The notes under the pieces were generated by a model. The model was given only the letters and a program-made list of their open reading frames with translations. It made no database searches and was not told the DNA's origin. A stretch of DNA of 64,000 nucleotides from Campylobacter concisus (GTDB lineage: Bacteria; Campylobacterota; Campylobacteria; Campylobacterales; Campylobacteraceae), in contig NZ_CP049270.1 of NCBI RefSeq assembly GCF_003048595.2, positions 806,001 to 870,000 of the forward strand. Reading direction: 5' to 3'. Numbering within the stretch: the first letter of the stretch is position 1; every line of letters starts with the position of its first letter. This document shows, one piece after another, positions 36,422-44,761 of this stretch. The translations under genes and the position numbers were made by a program.

Positions 36422-38055
36422 CTCTCAATCGTTGGCTCACCAAAAAGTCTATTAGCCTCTTTTAGCACACCTTGTTCTCTTTGCCTTTGAAGCTCTTCTG
36501 GCGTTTTTGGCTCTTTATTTAGCATCAAAGCAAAGTTATTTTTTTCGTTTTGTAGCTCGGTTTTTATCTCGGTTTTTGGCTCATTTTTAGTTTCAATGTT
36601 ATTTGCATTTAGTCTTGAAATTTCCTCATCAAGCTCGTCTAATTCGCTTTTTTCATTATTTTCTAAAGAGGCTTTAGGCGTCTTAGTTTGTGCTTTTTGC
36701 TCATCGCTCTTTGCATTTACTATCTTCGCATTTTGTCCAAAAAGCGTATGCAATATCTCATTTAAAATTTTCCAATTTTTCTTAAAATATTTAAGATTTT
36801 CATCTTTTGCATTTACTATCAGTCCAAGCTCATTATTATTAAAGAAGCTAAATTCTACAAATTCTTTAAAAAACTCGCCAAGATCGTAATTTCTATCATA
36901 AATTTTTGTTAAGAAGAGTTCGTATGGACCTTGCATTTTAGCAGGAGCTGCTTGGCTTTTTTGAGTGATGACTTCTGTGATTTGAGTGGAATTTTCGCTA
37001 TTTTTTGAGATCACTTCATTTATAGCGTCATCAATGTCTTGTAAATTTAACGCTTCTATCATCATAAAAAGCATTAGCATTAGCACAAAGCCATTGTCAC
37101 TACTTATGTTTAACATGCCCTTAGCTTGAGCCAAGATCCTAAAAAACCTTTCGTAAACCAGTAGAGAAATTTTGGAGTCATTTTCTAAAAATTTTTGTTT
37201 TAAATTTGCCAAAATTTCATCTATTATCATCTCTGGATCATAGCTTTCAAGTTTGCTTACGAGCACTCTGATAGCATTTTTATCGTGATTTAAAACATGA
37301 GCTATTATCTCTTCGATCTTTTCTGGGTCAAGAAGCCCTAGCATCGATGCTACGCCATTTGCCGTGACATTATTTGCGCCGTAAATGATAGCTTGATCAA
37401 GAAGCGTCAAAGTATCTCTTAGCGATCCTCCGCCGCTTCTTGCTAAAATTTCAAGTGCCTCTTTTTCGTAGCTAATGCCTTCTTTGCTTAAAATAAACTC
37501 AAGATGTTTAATGATGCTATATCTGCTTATTTGCTTAAACCTAAAATGCTGTGTTCTTGAAAGCACCGTTGTTGGGAGTTTTAATGGATCAGTCGTCGCT
37601 AGGATAAATTTTACATAGCTTGGTGGCTCTTCAAGTGTTTTTAAAAGAGCGTTAAATGCCTCTTTGGTTAGCATATGCACTTCATCGATTATAAAAATTT
37701 TATATCTTGCCATTGCTGGAGCATATTTTGTTTGCTCTATTAGCTCTCTTATATCATCTATCTTTCTGTGGCTAGCTGCGTCCATTTCGATGATGTCCAT
37801 ATGTCTTGACTCATTTGCCATTATGCATTGTGGGCATACTTCACATGGTTTTGAGGTAGGTCCTTTTTCGCATACTAAAGCTTTTGAAAATATCCTAGCA
37901 CTTGAAGTTTTACCACTGCCTCTAAGCCCAGAAAATAGATATGCGTGGCTTATACGACCCTCGTCAAGTGCGTGTATAAGACTTTTACTAACTGCTTCTT
38001 GACCGATAAGTTCATCAAAATTTTTAGGGCGATATTTTAAAGCTAGTGCTTGCAA
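36418..38055 (-). CDS. dnaX: DNA polymerase III subunits gamma and tau
   Basis: Clamp-loader ATPase of 545 residues. AAA+ core with Walker A GLRGSGKTSSARIF near 43-56, the zinc cysteines CEKGPTSKPCEVCPQC near 63-78, DEVHML Walker B, and the SRTQHFRFKQI sensor region. The C-terminal 150 residues are charged and polar (KTPKASLENNEKSELDELDEEI). I see no clear frameshift signal for a separate gamma form. Confidence 0.95.
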   Translation of the reverse strand: MQALALKYRPKNFDELIGQEAVSKSLIHALDEGRISHAYLFSGLRGSGKTSSARIFSKALVCEKGPTSKPCEVCPQCIMANESRHMDIIEMDAASHRKIDDIRELIEQTKYAPAMARYKIFIIDEVHMLTKEAFNALLKTLEEPPSYVKFILATTDPLKLPTTVLSRTQHFRFKQISRYSIIKHLEFILSKEGISYEKEALEILARSGGGSLRDTLTLLDQAIIYGANNVTANGVASMLGLLDPEKIEEIIAHVLNHDKNAIRVLVSKLESYDPEMIIDEILANLKQKFLENDSKISLLVYERFFRILAQAKGMLNISSDNGFVLMLMLFMMIEALNLQDIDDAINEVISKNSENSTQITEVITQKSQAAPAKMQGPYELFLTKIYDRNYDLGEFFKEFVEFSFFNNNELGLIVNAKDENLKYFKKNWKILNEILHTLFGQNAKIVNAKSDEQKAQTKTPKASLENNEKSELDELDEEISRLNANNIETKNEPKTEIKTELQNEKNNFALMLNKEPKTPEELQRQREQGVLKEANRLFGEPTIES

Positions 38056-38203
38056 TGCGGTATCCTTTTTATAAAGTTCAAGGATTTTATAAAAAAAGGC
38101 ATAAATTTATGATTATTTATCCTTTTCATATAGTTAAAATTTTCGATCTTTTAGATTGCTTTTAGTTAAATTTTAGATAATTGGTAATTTAAAAAGGATG
38201 AAA

Positions 38204-38809
38204 ATGTCTGCATTTTGGAGTGGTTTTTTTACTAGTTTATCGTTGATATTGGCCATCGGTGCACAAAACGCGTTTGTTTTAAAACAAGGAATAAAAAAGG
38301 GGCATATTTTTGTAGTTTGCTTGATATGTGCATTATCCGATGCCTTACTTATATTTGCTGGTGTTTTTGGCATTGGACAAGTGATACAAAAATTTACTTT
38401 TATAAAACAAGTCGCCATATATGGTGGTTTTGCTTTTTTGTTTGTATATGGTTTTAAAAGTTTGTATAGTGCTTTTAAAAACCATAAAAGCCTAATCCCA
38501 AACACAAATTATGAACATAAATTTGGCAAAATAGTACTTTTAACGCTTGCATTTACTTGGCTAAATCCACATGTATATCTTGATACGATGCTTTTAATAG
38601 GATCGGTTTCAATAAAATTTGGTGGTGAAAACATAATTTTTGGCATCGGTGCTAGTCTCGCATCATTAGTCTTTTTCTTTTCTTTGGGATACGGCGCTAG
38701 AGTCTTAGCACCAATTTTTGCCAAAGAAATTTCATGGAAAATTTTAGAAATTTTTGTTGGAATTGTTATGTTGGTAATAGCTTTTAGTTTACTATTTGTC
38801 AAGGTATAA
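38204..38809 (+). CDS. LysE/ArgO-family amino-acid exporter
   Basis: Inner-membrane transporter of 201 residues, six predicted helices. The N-terminal WSGFFTSLSLILAIGAQNAFVLKQGIKKGHIFVVCLICALSDALLIFAG is the LysE/ArgO signature (GAQN, then SDA). TFAWLNPHVYLDTMLLIGS is the second conserved block. The substrate is probably a basic amino acid such as lysine or arginine, by family. ATG 38204 is chosen, since the ATG at 38198 overlaps the AAAAAGGA ribosome site. It has no close operon partner. Confidence 0.88.
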   Translation: MSAFWSGFFTSLSLILAIGAQNAFVLKQGIKKGHIFVVCLICALSDALLIFAGVFGIGQVIQKFTFIKQVAIYGGFAFLFVYGFKSLYSAFKNHKSLIPNTNYEHKFGKIVLLTLAFTWLNPHVYLDTMLLIGSVSIKFGGENIIFGIGASLASLVFFFSLGYGARVLAPIFAKEISWKILEIFVGIVMLVIAFSLLFVKV

Positions 38810-38869
38810 GGATAAAATACATAAAATTTTATGTTAAATATTTTGTATTTTTGTATGAATTTTTAAAAA

Positions 38870-38893
38870 TGCCTTGGCGTGTGTGCCAAGGCA
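38870..38893 (-). terminator. hairpin terminator of glnA
   Basis: Perfect 9-bp stem TGCCTTGGC/GCCAAGGCA around GTGTGT; read on the minus strand it is followed by ATTTTTAAAAATT. Confidence 0.8.
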
Positions 38894-38905
38894 AAATTTA
38901 CTAGA

Positions 38906-40336
38906 TTAGCAAGAGAAACAAGTTTTAAACTCATAAGCGGTTGGACGCGCTTCATAAGGCCAAACCTGAGTTTCAAATTTCACGTGCTGATATGTGTCGA
39001 TGAAATCATCTGACATTATCGGTTTTAGATATTCGTTGTCACGAATTAGTGCTTCTAAGCTACCACGAAGCGTGTGTGGAAGCTGCTCTATGCCACGCTC
39101 TCTGATCTCATCAAGATGAAGTTTAAATAAATTTTCATCCATTGGACCAACTGGCTCGTATTTGTGTTTAACGCCATCAAGGCCAGCCATTAGCATCGCT
39201 GAAAAAGCTAGATAAGGGTTTGCTGTGCTATCAGGAAATCTCATCTCAGCTCTTACTGAGTTTTCGCCTGCACCATAAGGTATACGTATGCTAGCTGAGC
39301 GGTTTTGACTTGAATATGTCAGGATAGACGGTGCTTCAAAGCCTGGGATTAGGCGTTTGTAGCTGTTTGTGCTTGGGTTAGTAAAGGCTGCGACGCTTCT
39401 TGCGTGTTTTAAAACACCGCCGATGTAGTACCTCGCAAAGTCGCTTAAATTCGCATATCCGCCATCTTTATAAAATAAATTTTTGCCATCTTTCCAGACT
39501 GACTGGTGCACGTGCATGCCGCTTCCGTTGTCGCCATAAAGTGGTTTTGGCATAAATGTAACTGTCTTGCCGTTTAGGTGAGCGACCATGCGAACGACGT
39601 ATTTATAAATTTGGACATTATCGGCGGCTTCGACTAAGTTACCAAATTTTACGCCGATCTCACCTTGTCCTTGAGCGACTTCGTGGTGTCCTAAAAAGAC
39701 TTCAAGACCAACTTGCTCTAGAACTTGCATCATCTCGGCTCTTAGATCTACCATGCTGTCGATTGGCTGAGTCATCAAGTAACCGCCTTTTCTGCGTGGG
39801 CGATGACCTGTGTTGTAGCTATCTTTGAAGTCAGTAGCATCGTTCCACTCGCCTTCCTCGCTATCTACTTGATACATCGCACAGTTTGGGCTATCGATGA
39901 TTTTGACGTTGTCAAAGACAAAAAATTCATTCTCAGGGCCAAAATACGCCTCGTCACCAAGACCGCTATCTTTTACGTACTGCATTGCTCTTTTGGCTAT
40001 TGAGCGAGGGCATTTCTCATAAATTTGACCTTTGTAAATGTCGTAAATATCGCAAAAAACAACGACTGTAATATCAGAAGTAAATGGGTCTAAAAATGCG
40101 GTTGTAGCTTCTGGCTTCATTATCATGTCGCTCTTATCAATTGGTTGCCAGCCATGCATAGAACTAGCGTCCATCGGGATACCATTTATAAAATTTTCTT
40201 TCGTAACAGCTTTTATGTTGTAGCTAATGCTATGCCAAGCACCACCTAAATCAGTAAACCTAAAATCTACAAATTTGACTTCATTTTCTTTACAAAAATC
40301 AAAAAAATGATCTATATTTTGGACGAATTTTCCCAC
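38906..40336 (-). CDS. glnA: glutamine synthetase type I
   Basis: ATP-dependent synthesis of glutamine from glutamate and ammonia. Dodecamer-type GSI of 476 residues. Metal and substrate motifs: [11 protein letters not shown] near 128-138, [11 protein letters not shown] (ATP-binding), and [17 protein letters not shown]. The position that is an adenylylated tyrosine in E. coli (NLYDL) reads NLFKL here, Phe404 (codon 39125-39127), so this control is unlikely. GTG 40336 may be used as start, with AAAAGGAG upstream. Its own promoter and terminator make it a single-gene unit. Confidence 0.96.
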   Translation of the reverse strand: MGKFVQNIDHFFDFCKENEVKFVDFRFTDLGGAWHSISYNIKAVTKENFINGIPMDASSMHGWQPIDKSDMIMKPEATTAFLDPFTSDITVVVFCDIYDIYKGQIYEKCPRSIAKRAMQYVKDSGLGDEAYFGPENEFFVFDNVKIIDSPNCAMYQVDSEEGEWNDATDFKDSYNTGHRPRRKGGYLMTQPIDSMVDLRAEMMQVLEQVGLEVFLGHHEVAQGQGEIGVKFGNLVEAADNVQIYKYVVRMVAHLNGKTVTFMPKPLYGDNGSGMHVHQSVWKDGKNLFYKDGGYANLSDFARYYIGGVLKHARSVAAFTNPSTNSYKRLIPGFEAPSILTYSSQNRSASIRIPYGAGENSVRAEMRFPDSTANPYLAFSAMLMAGLDGVKHKYEPVGPMDENLFKLHLDEIRERGIEQLPHTLRGSLEALIRDNEYLKPIMSDDFIDTYQHVKFETQVWPYEARPTAYEFKTCFSC

Positions 40337-40423
40337 TTTTTCTCCTTTTAATTTTTAAATTTTTCGTATTCTATCATAAAACCTAATATTTAAGATTAAA
40401 TTTATATTCTATTTGAACCCAAT

Positions 40424-41203
40424 CTAAAATTTTACTAATTCTCTATCTCTGTTTTTGAAAATAGCACATTTTGAATAGCCTAAATCTCTAGCTATTTGCT
40501 CGCAAATTTCGCCATTTTTACCGATATCTTCTTTTGTGTGGGCATCTGAGCCAAAAGTGATAGCTATATCTTTTTCACCTATAAGCTCTAGTAAATTTAC
40601 GCTTGGATATTGCTCGCCGATAGGCTTTCTAAAGCCAGCTGTATTTATCTCAACTACTAAATTTGCCTCTTTTATCGCATTTATCGCATCACGCGCTAAA
40701 ATTCTAATATCTTTTTTGGGTAAAAATTTAAAAATTTTAAGTAGATCAATATGCCCCATTATGTCAAATTTGCCAAGCTTGGCTGATCTTTTAACATGAT
40801 CAAAATACTCTTGCCAAATTTGATCTAAATCCTTGCCAGCATATCCTCCTATAAATTCAGGATTGTCAAATGCCCATCCATTAAAAAAATGCACAGAGCC
40901 TATTAGATAATCAACCTTTCTACTAAAAACTCGCTCGTCCATAAAACCATCTAAAAAATCCATCTCATAGCCAAGTAAAATTTCTATCTCACCACTAAAT
41001 TCATCTCTTAAATGTAAAATTTTATCTTCATAGCCTTGCATTTCATCAAAGCTCATTCTGTAAGCTTCATCGTAGTTCATCGGTGCGTGATCGCTAAAGC
41101 CAAAGTATTTTGTGCCAGCTTTTATTGCATTTTGTACATACTCTCTTGGCTTGCCAACTGCGTGTTTGCAAAGTGGCGTGTGGTTGTGAAGATCGACGGT
41201 CAT
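40424..41203 (-). CDS. PHP-domain histidinol-phosphatase-like protein
   Basis: Metal-dependent phosphoesterase of 259 residues. PHP metal motifs: DLHNHTPLCKHA at 4-15, FSDHAP near 35-40, GSVHFF near 101-106, DIMGHIDL, VEINTAG and GSDAHTKEDIG. The set matches HisK/HisJ histinol-phosphate phosphatase, which makes histidinol; no other his gene is near, so the role is likely but not certain. Divergent from the CheZ-like gene. Confidence 0.8.
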   Translation of the reverse strand: MTVDLHNHTPLCKHAVGKPREYVQNAIKAGTKYFGFSDHAPMNYDEAYRMSFDEMQGYEDKILHLRDEFSGEIEILLGYEMDFLDGFMDERVFSRKVDYLIGSVHFFNGWAFDNPEFIGGYAGKDLDQIWQEYFDHVKRSAKLGKFDIMGHIDLLKIFKFLPKKDIRILARDAINAIKEANLVVEINTAGFRKPIGEQYPSVNLLELIGEKDIAITFGSDAHTKEDIGKNGEICEQIARDLGYSKCAIFKNRDRELVKF

Positions 41204-41306
41204 TTTTAGCCTTTTAAGGTCGTTTATTTTTAAAAATGCTATCTAAAAATTTATAAATTTAAAGATAAAAGCATTGCCTTTAAACTTACTTTTTATTTAA
41301 ATCCTA

Positions 41307-41312
41307 TATAAT
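41307..41312 (+). promoter_or_regulatory. -10 box of the cheZ-like operon
   Basis: TATAAT, 27 bases before ATG 41339, with TAGGAG at 41328-41333 as ribosome site. Confidence 0.6.
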
Positions 41313-41338
41313 CAAGCCAAATTTTATTAGGAGCTTTT

Positions 41339-42097
41339 ATGACCCAAGAGGAACTTGACGCACTTATGGCAGGTGGGCTAGATGATGAGTTAGATAATGC
41401 TAAAGAAGATGCTGGCCAAGAGGTTGCGGACGTCAAAGAGGATACGGACGAGGTAACAGAAGTTGCAGAAGCAATTGATACTAAAGATGAGACACAGTCA
41501 AAACCAGAAAGTAATTCAAAGAATGCAGAAAATTACAGAGTAAGTGCAGATGGCGTTTGGCCACCACCACCACCAACGGAAGATCACAAAATGGTTCATC
41601 AGCTTGATGACGTAACAAGAGATAGCGAAGAAAAAGCTACTCAGATGTTTGATAAGCTTGAAACGATAAATAACTTTTTTATGGACGCTGAGAGCGACTC
41701 AAATAGCCTAAAAGACACAATAAACTCAAATATCGAGCTATTTACGACACTAAGTGAGAAATTTCCAAATATTGTTGCATTTAGCGAAGCTTTAGAGAAA
41801 AACAACTCACTTCTTGGCACGATCGATAATATTATCGGAAATTTACAAATGGGACAAGATGAGATAATGATGGCTATGGATATGATGCAGTATCAAGACA
41901 TCCATAGGCAAAAGATCGAGCGTGTTATCAACGTTATGAGAGCACTTAGCAAATATATGAATACCTTGTTTGAAGGTAAAATCGACGATGATAAGCGTGT
42001 TAGCTCTGCTGTTCACATCGCTGGTGATACAACGACTGAAAATCTTGTCAGCAACGACGATATCGAAGCCTTGATAGAAAGTTTGGGTAAAAAATAG
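41339..42097 (+). CDS. cheZ: remote CheZ-type CheY-phosphate phosphatase
   Basis: Chemotaxis phosphatase of 252 residues, homologous by position and pattern to the epsilonproteobacterial CheZ (H. pylori HP0170). The long helical hairpin about 95-215 carries the catalytic DxxxQ motif, D187-I-H-R-Q191, in MQYQDIHRQKIERV. The N-terminus MTQEELDALMAGG resembles the CheY-binding peptide of FliM/FliY, and the C-terminus SNDDIEALIESLGKK resembles the CheZ C-terminal CheY-binding peptide. A polar and acidic linker with PPPPP lies between (about 15-90). First in a long plus-strand run. Confidence 0.85.
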   Translation: MTQEELDALMAGGLDDELDNAKEDAGQEVADVKEDTDEVTEVAEAIDTKDETQSKPESNSKNAENYRVSADGVWPPPPPTEDHKMVHQLDDVTRDSEEKATQMFDKLETINNFFMDAESDSNSLKDTINSNIELFTTLSEKFPNIVAFSEALEKNNSLLGTIDNIIGNLQMGQDEIMMAMDMMQYQDIHRQKIERVINVMRALSKYMNTLFEGKIDDDKRVSSAVHIAGDTTTENLVSNDDIEALIESLGKK

Positions 42098-43356
42098 TGC
42101 TAAAAAGGCCTGAGCTTTTATCCCCAGCTGGAAATTTAACAAAACTCAAAATCGCCCTTGAGTACGGGGCTGATGCCGTTTATGGCTCAGTGGCTAGTTT
42201 TTCACTAAGGACTAGATCAGCAAGGGAATTTAACCTTGAAACATTCAAAGAGGCGATAGACTACACACATGCAAAGGGAAAGAAATTTTATGCGACCATA
42301 AATGCTTTTCCTTTTAACTCTCAGATTGAGCCACTAAAAAGGCACTTGCAGACTATCTCGGCAATGAAGCCAGATGCCTTTATCATCGCAACTCCAGGAG
42401 TCATGAGTCTAGCAAAAGCCATCGCTCCTGATATCGAGATACACCTCTCAACTCAGGCAAATGTCATGAATGTGCTTGATGCAAAAATTTATCACGATAT
42501 GGGTGCAAAACGTATCGTCGTAGCACGCGAGATGAACTTAAAAGATGTCATAAAGATAAAAGAAGAAATTCCAACTCTTGATATCGAAATTTTTGTACAT
42601 GGCTCAATGTGCTTTGCTTATTCTGGTAGGTGCTTAGTAAGCTCAGTGCAAAGCGGGCGTATGTCAAATCGCGGCAGCTGTGCCAACGACTGCAGGTTTA
42701 AGTATGAACTCTATGCCAAAAACGAAGAGAGTGGCGTGCTTTTCCGCTTAGAAGAGGATGAAAATGGCACTCATATTATGAACTCAAAAGATCTTTGCCT
42801 CATCTCTCACATTAAAGAGATCGTTGATAGTGGCGTGATAGATAGCCTAAAAATAGAAGGTCGCACAAAGAGCGAGTACTACGCAGCTTGCACAGCAAGA
42901 GCTTATAAAATGGCGATAGATGATGCCATGGACGATAAATTTGACGCACAAATTTATGAAAATGAGATAAATACACTAAAAAATCGCGGCTTTACGGATG
43001 GCTACTTGGTGCATAGACCTTATGAACGAACCGATACACAAAATCACGTTAGCAGCCTAGAAGAGGGCACACATCAGGTAAATGCAATAAGCGAAGATGG
43101 AGAATTTTTTAAGTGTAAATATAAAATTTTTCCAGGCAACAGCTATGAGATCGTGGCTCCTACCGGCTCACATATAGATGATAGCGAGAATGAAATTTCA
43201 AAGGTTTATTCACAAGAGGGCAAGAAATTTATCAAATTTAAGCAGCTCATCACCAAAAAAGGCAAGGTCATGAGCGAAATTCACAGTGGCAATGAAAATG
43301 AGATAAACCTCGGCGTTAAGCTGCCAAAATTTAGTTTTTTAAGGGAGAAAATATGA
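42097..43356 (+). CDS. U32-family protein, TrhP-like tRNA hydroxylation factor or peptidase
   Basis: Protein of 419 residues. RPELLSPAGNLTKLKIALEYGADAVYGS opens the U32 fold; the family signature EIFVHGSMCFAYSGRCLVSS with the cysteine pair, and SNRGSCANDCRFKY, follow near 165-205. The family was named as peptidases, but bacterial members such as TrhP/RlhA take part in RNA hydroxylation; the first is more likely by sequence pattern. The start is GTG 42097, overlapping the cheZ-like stop by one base. Confidence 0.85.
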   Translation: MLKRPELLSPAGNLTKLKIALEYGADAVYGSVASFSLRTRSAREFNLETFKEAIDYTHAKGKKFYATINAFPFNSQIEPLKRHLQTISAMKPDAFIIATPGVMSLAKAIAPDIEIHLSTQANVMNVLDAKIYHDMGAKRIVVAREMNLKDVIKIKEEIPTLDIEIFVHGSMCFAYSGRCLVSSVQSGRMSNRGSCANDCRFKYELYAKNEESGVLFRLEEDENGTHIMNSKDLCLISHIKEIVDSGVIDSLKIEGRTKSEYYAACTARAYKMAIDDAMDDKFDAQIYENEINTLKNRGFTDGYLVHRPYERTDTQNHVSSLEEGTHQVNAISEDGEFFKCKYKIFPGNSYEIVAPTGSHIDDSENEISKVYSQEGKKFIKFKQLITKKGKVMSEIHSGNENEINLGVKLPKFSFLREKI

Positions 43357-43847
43357 AATTTGTTTCTATTATAATGGGAAGTAAAAGTGACTATGAGATC
43401 GTTAGCGAGGCGGCAAAGACTCTGGAGAAATTTGGCGTAAAATATGAACTGATAATCAGCTCAGCCCACAGAAGCCCAAAAAGAACTAGTGAGTACGTCG
43501 CAAATGCTGAGAAAAAGGGCGCAAAAGTGTTTATCGCAGCTGCTGGTATGGCGGCTCACCTAGCTGGTGCAATCGCAGCAAATACAACAAAACCAGTTAT
43601 CGGCATACCAATGGCAGGCTCAGCTCTAAGCGGCGTTGACGCTTTATACTCCACCGTGCAGATGCCAGGTGGCATGCCTGTGGGCACCGTGGCGATCGGT
43701 AAAGCCGGCGCGGTAAACGCAGCCTATCTGGCGGTGCAAATTTTAGCTCTTGAAGATGATAGTCTGGCAAGTGCCTTAAAAGCCGATAGAGAGGCGAAAG
43801 TAAAGGCCTTAGAGGAAGACTCTTCAAAGGTTGAAGTGATACTGTAA
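43353..43847 (+). CDS. purE: N5-carboxyaminoimidazole ribonucleotide mutase
   Basis: Purine-pathway enzyme that moves the carboxylate from N5 to C4 of the aminoimidazole ring. The 164 residues have the phosphate-binding start VSIIMGSKSDYEIV, then SAHRSPKRT and AAAGMAAHLAGAIAANTTKPVIGIPM, and VQMPGGMPVGTVAI. Four-base overlap with the U32 gene. No other pur gene is adjacent. Confidence 0.97.
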   Translation: MKFVSIIMGSKSDYEIVSEAAKTLEKFGVKYELIISSAHRSPKRTSEYVANAEKKGAKVFIAAAGMAAHLAGAIAANTTKPVIGIPMAGSALSGVDALYSTVQMPGGMPVGTVAIGKAGAVNAAYLAVQILALEDDSLASALKADREAKVKALEEDSSKVEVIL

Positions 43848-43859
43848 AAAGGAGAAGCG

Positions 43860-44333
43860 GTGCAGACCTATCTTGGTGTTGATGAATTTTGCAAACTTGT
43901 ACACTTGGAGCGTGAAGTTATCGAAGATATGATAAATCGTGGCGTTTTGAAAACCAAAGAGGAAAATGGAGAAACTTTGATAGAAGCGAGCGAAGGAACG
44001 ATGAGCGTGGTGCCTAGTGTTTCGCAAAATTTATCCTTGCAGCCGCAAAGCCAAGATGGTATCAGCTTTGTTGAAAAGACGATTGGAACGATATTAAATT
44101 TACACGAAAAAGTGCTTGACGCAAAGGATGAGACGCTTGAAACCCTAAGAAATGAGAATAAATTTTTAAAAGAGGCGCTTATTTCGATGCAAGAGCTCTA
44201 TGACGAGGATAGAAAAACGGTCGAGACGCTCACAAAACAGCTTAAAATTTCACAAGATGAAGTTGAATTTCTAAAACGAAAATACAAGCTCATGTGGAAC
44301 CAAGCGGTTGAAAATTTTAACGGACAAAAGTAG
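43860..44333 (+). CDS. DUF3972-type coiled-coil protein
   Basis: Protein of 157 residues, unknown function. The N-terminal 45 residues (TYLGVDEFCKLVHLEREVIEDMINRGVLKTKEENGETLIE) look like a MerR/excisionase-type winged helix. The C-terminal part (about 70-150) is a coiled coil rich in Leu, Lys and Glu. The start is GTG 43860 with GGAG at about 43851-43854. In C. jejuni this gene lies directly before glyQ, as I recall; here two genes intervene. Confidence 0.75.
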   Translation: MQTYLGVDEFCKLVHLEREVIEDMINRGVLKTKEENGETLIEASEGTMSVVPSVSQNLSLQPQSQDGISFVEKTIGTILNLHEKVLDAKDETLETLRNENKFLKEALISMQELYDEDRKTVETLTKQLKISQDEVEFLKRKYKLMWNQAVENFNGQK

Positions 44334-44336
44334 TTT

Positions 44337-44756
44337 ATGAAGATTATAAATTTAGAGGATAGCTTTGAAATTTACGGAGTAAAAACTCGCACTAAAAATG
44401 AAGATGAGATAGGTGGCAAGGGTAAAATTCCAGCTTTATGGTCTAAATTTATGAGTGAGCACTACGATGGCAAGAGTGAAATTTATAGCATTTACTGCAA
44501 CTATGAAAGCGATCTGAATGGATATTACGATAACTTCATCGGCACAAGATCAAGCCACAAAAGTGATGAAATTCTAGGGATAAAAAGTGGCAAATATGCC
44601 GTTTTTACTTTTGCAAGAGAGCCGCAAAACGTAGGAAAATTTTGGGGTAAAATTTGGAAGTATTTTGAAAATAGTGAGCTAAAAAGAGCCTATGAAACGG
44701 ACTTTGAGCTTTACGGCAGCGATGAGATAAAAATTTTTATATCTATTTTAGGTTAG
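44337..44756 (+). CDS. GyrI-like/AraC effector-binding domain protein
   Basis: Soluble protein of 139 residues. FEIYGVKTRTKNEDEIGGKGKIPALWSKFM, then IYSIYCNYESDLNGYYDNFIG and KYAVFTFAREPQNVGKFWGKIWKYF fit the GyrI-like small-molecule-binding domain (often called integron-associated effector-binding or YdeE type). No DNA-binding domain is attached. It could be a stand-alone sensor or binding protein. It sits with the AbgT transporter gene, five bases apart, as a pair inserted in an otherwise conserved run. Confidence 0.75.
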   Translation: MKIINLEDSFEIYGVKTRTKNEDEIGGKGKIPALWSKFMSEHYDGKSEIYSIYCNYESDLNGYYDNFIGTRSSHKSDEILGIKSGKYAVFTFAREPQNVGKFWGKIWKYFENSELKRAYETDFELYGSDEIKIFISILG

Positions 44757-44761
44757 AAAAA

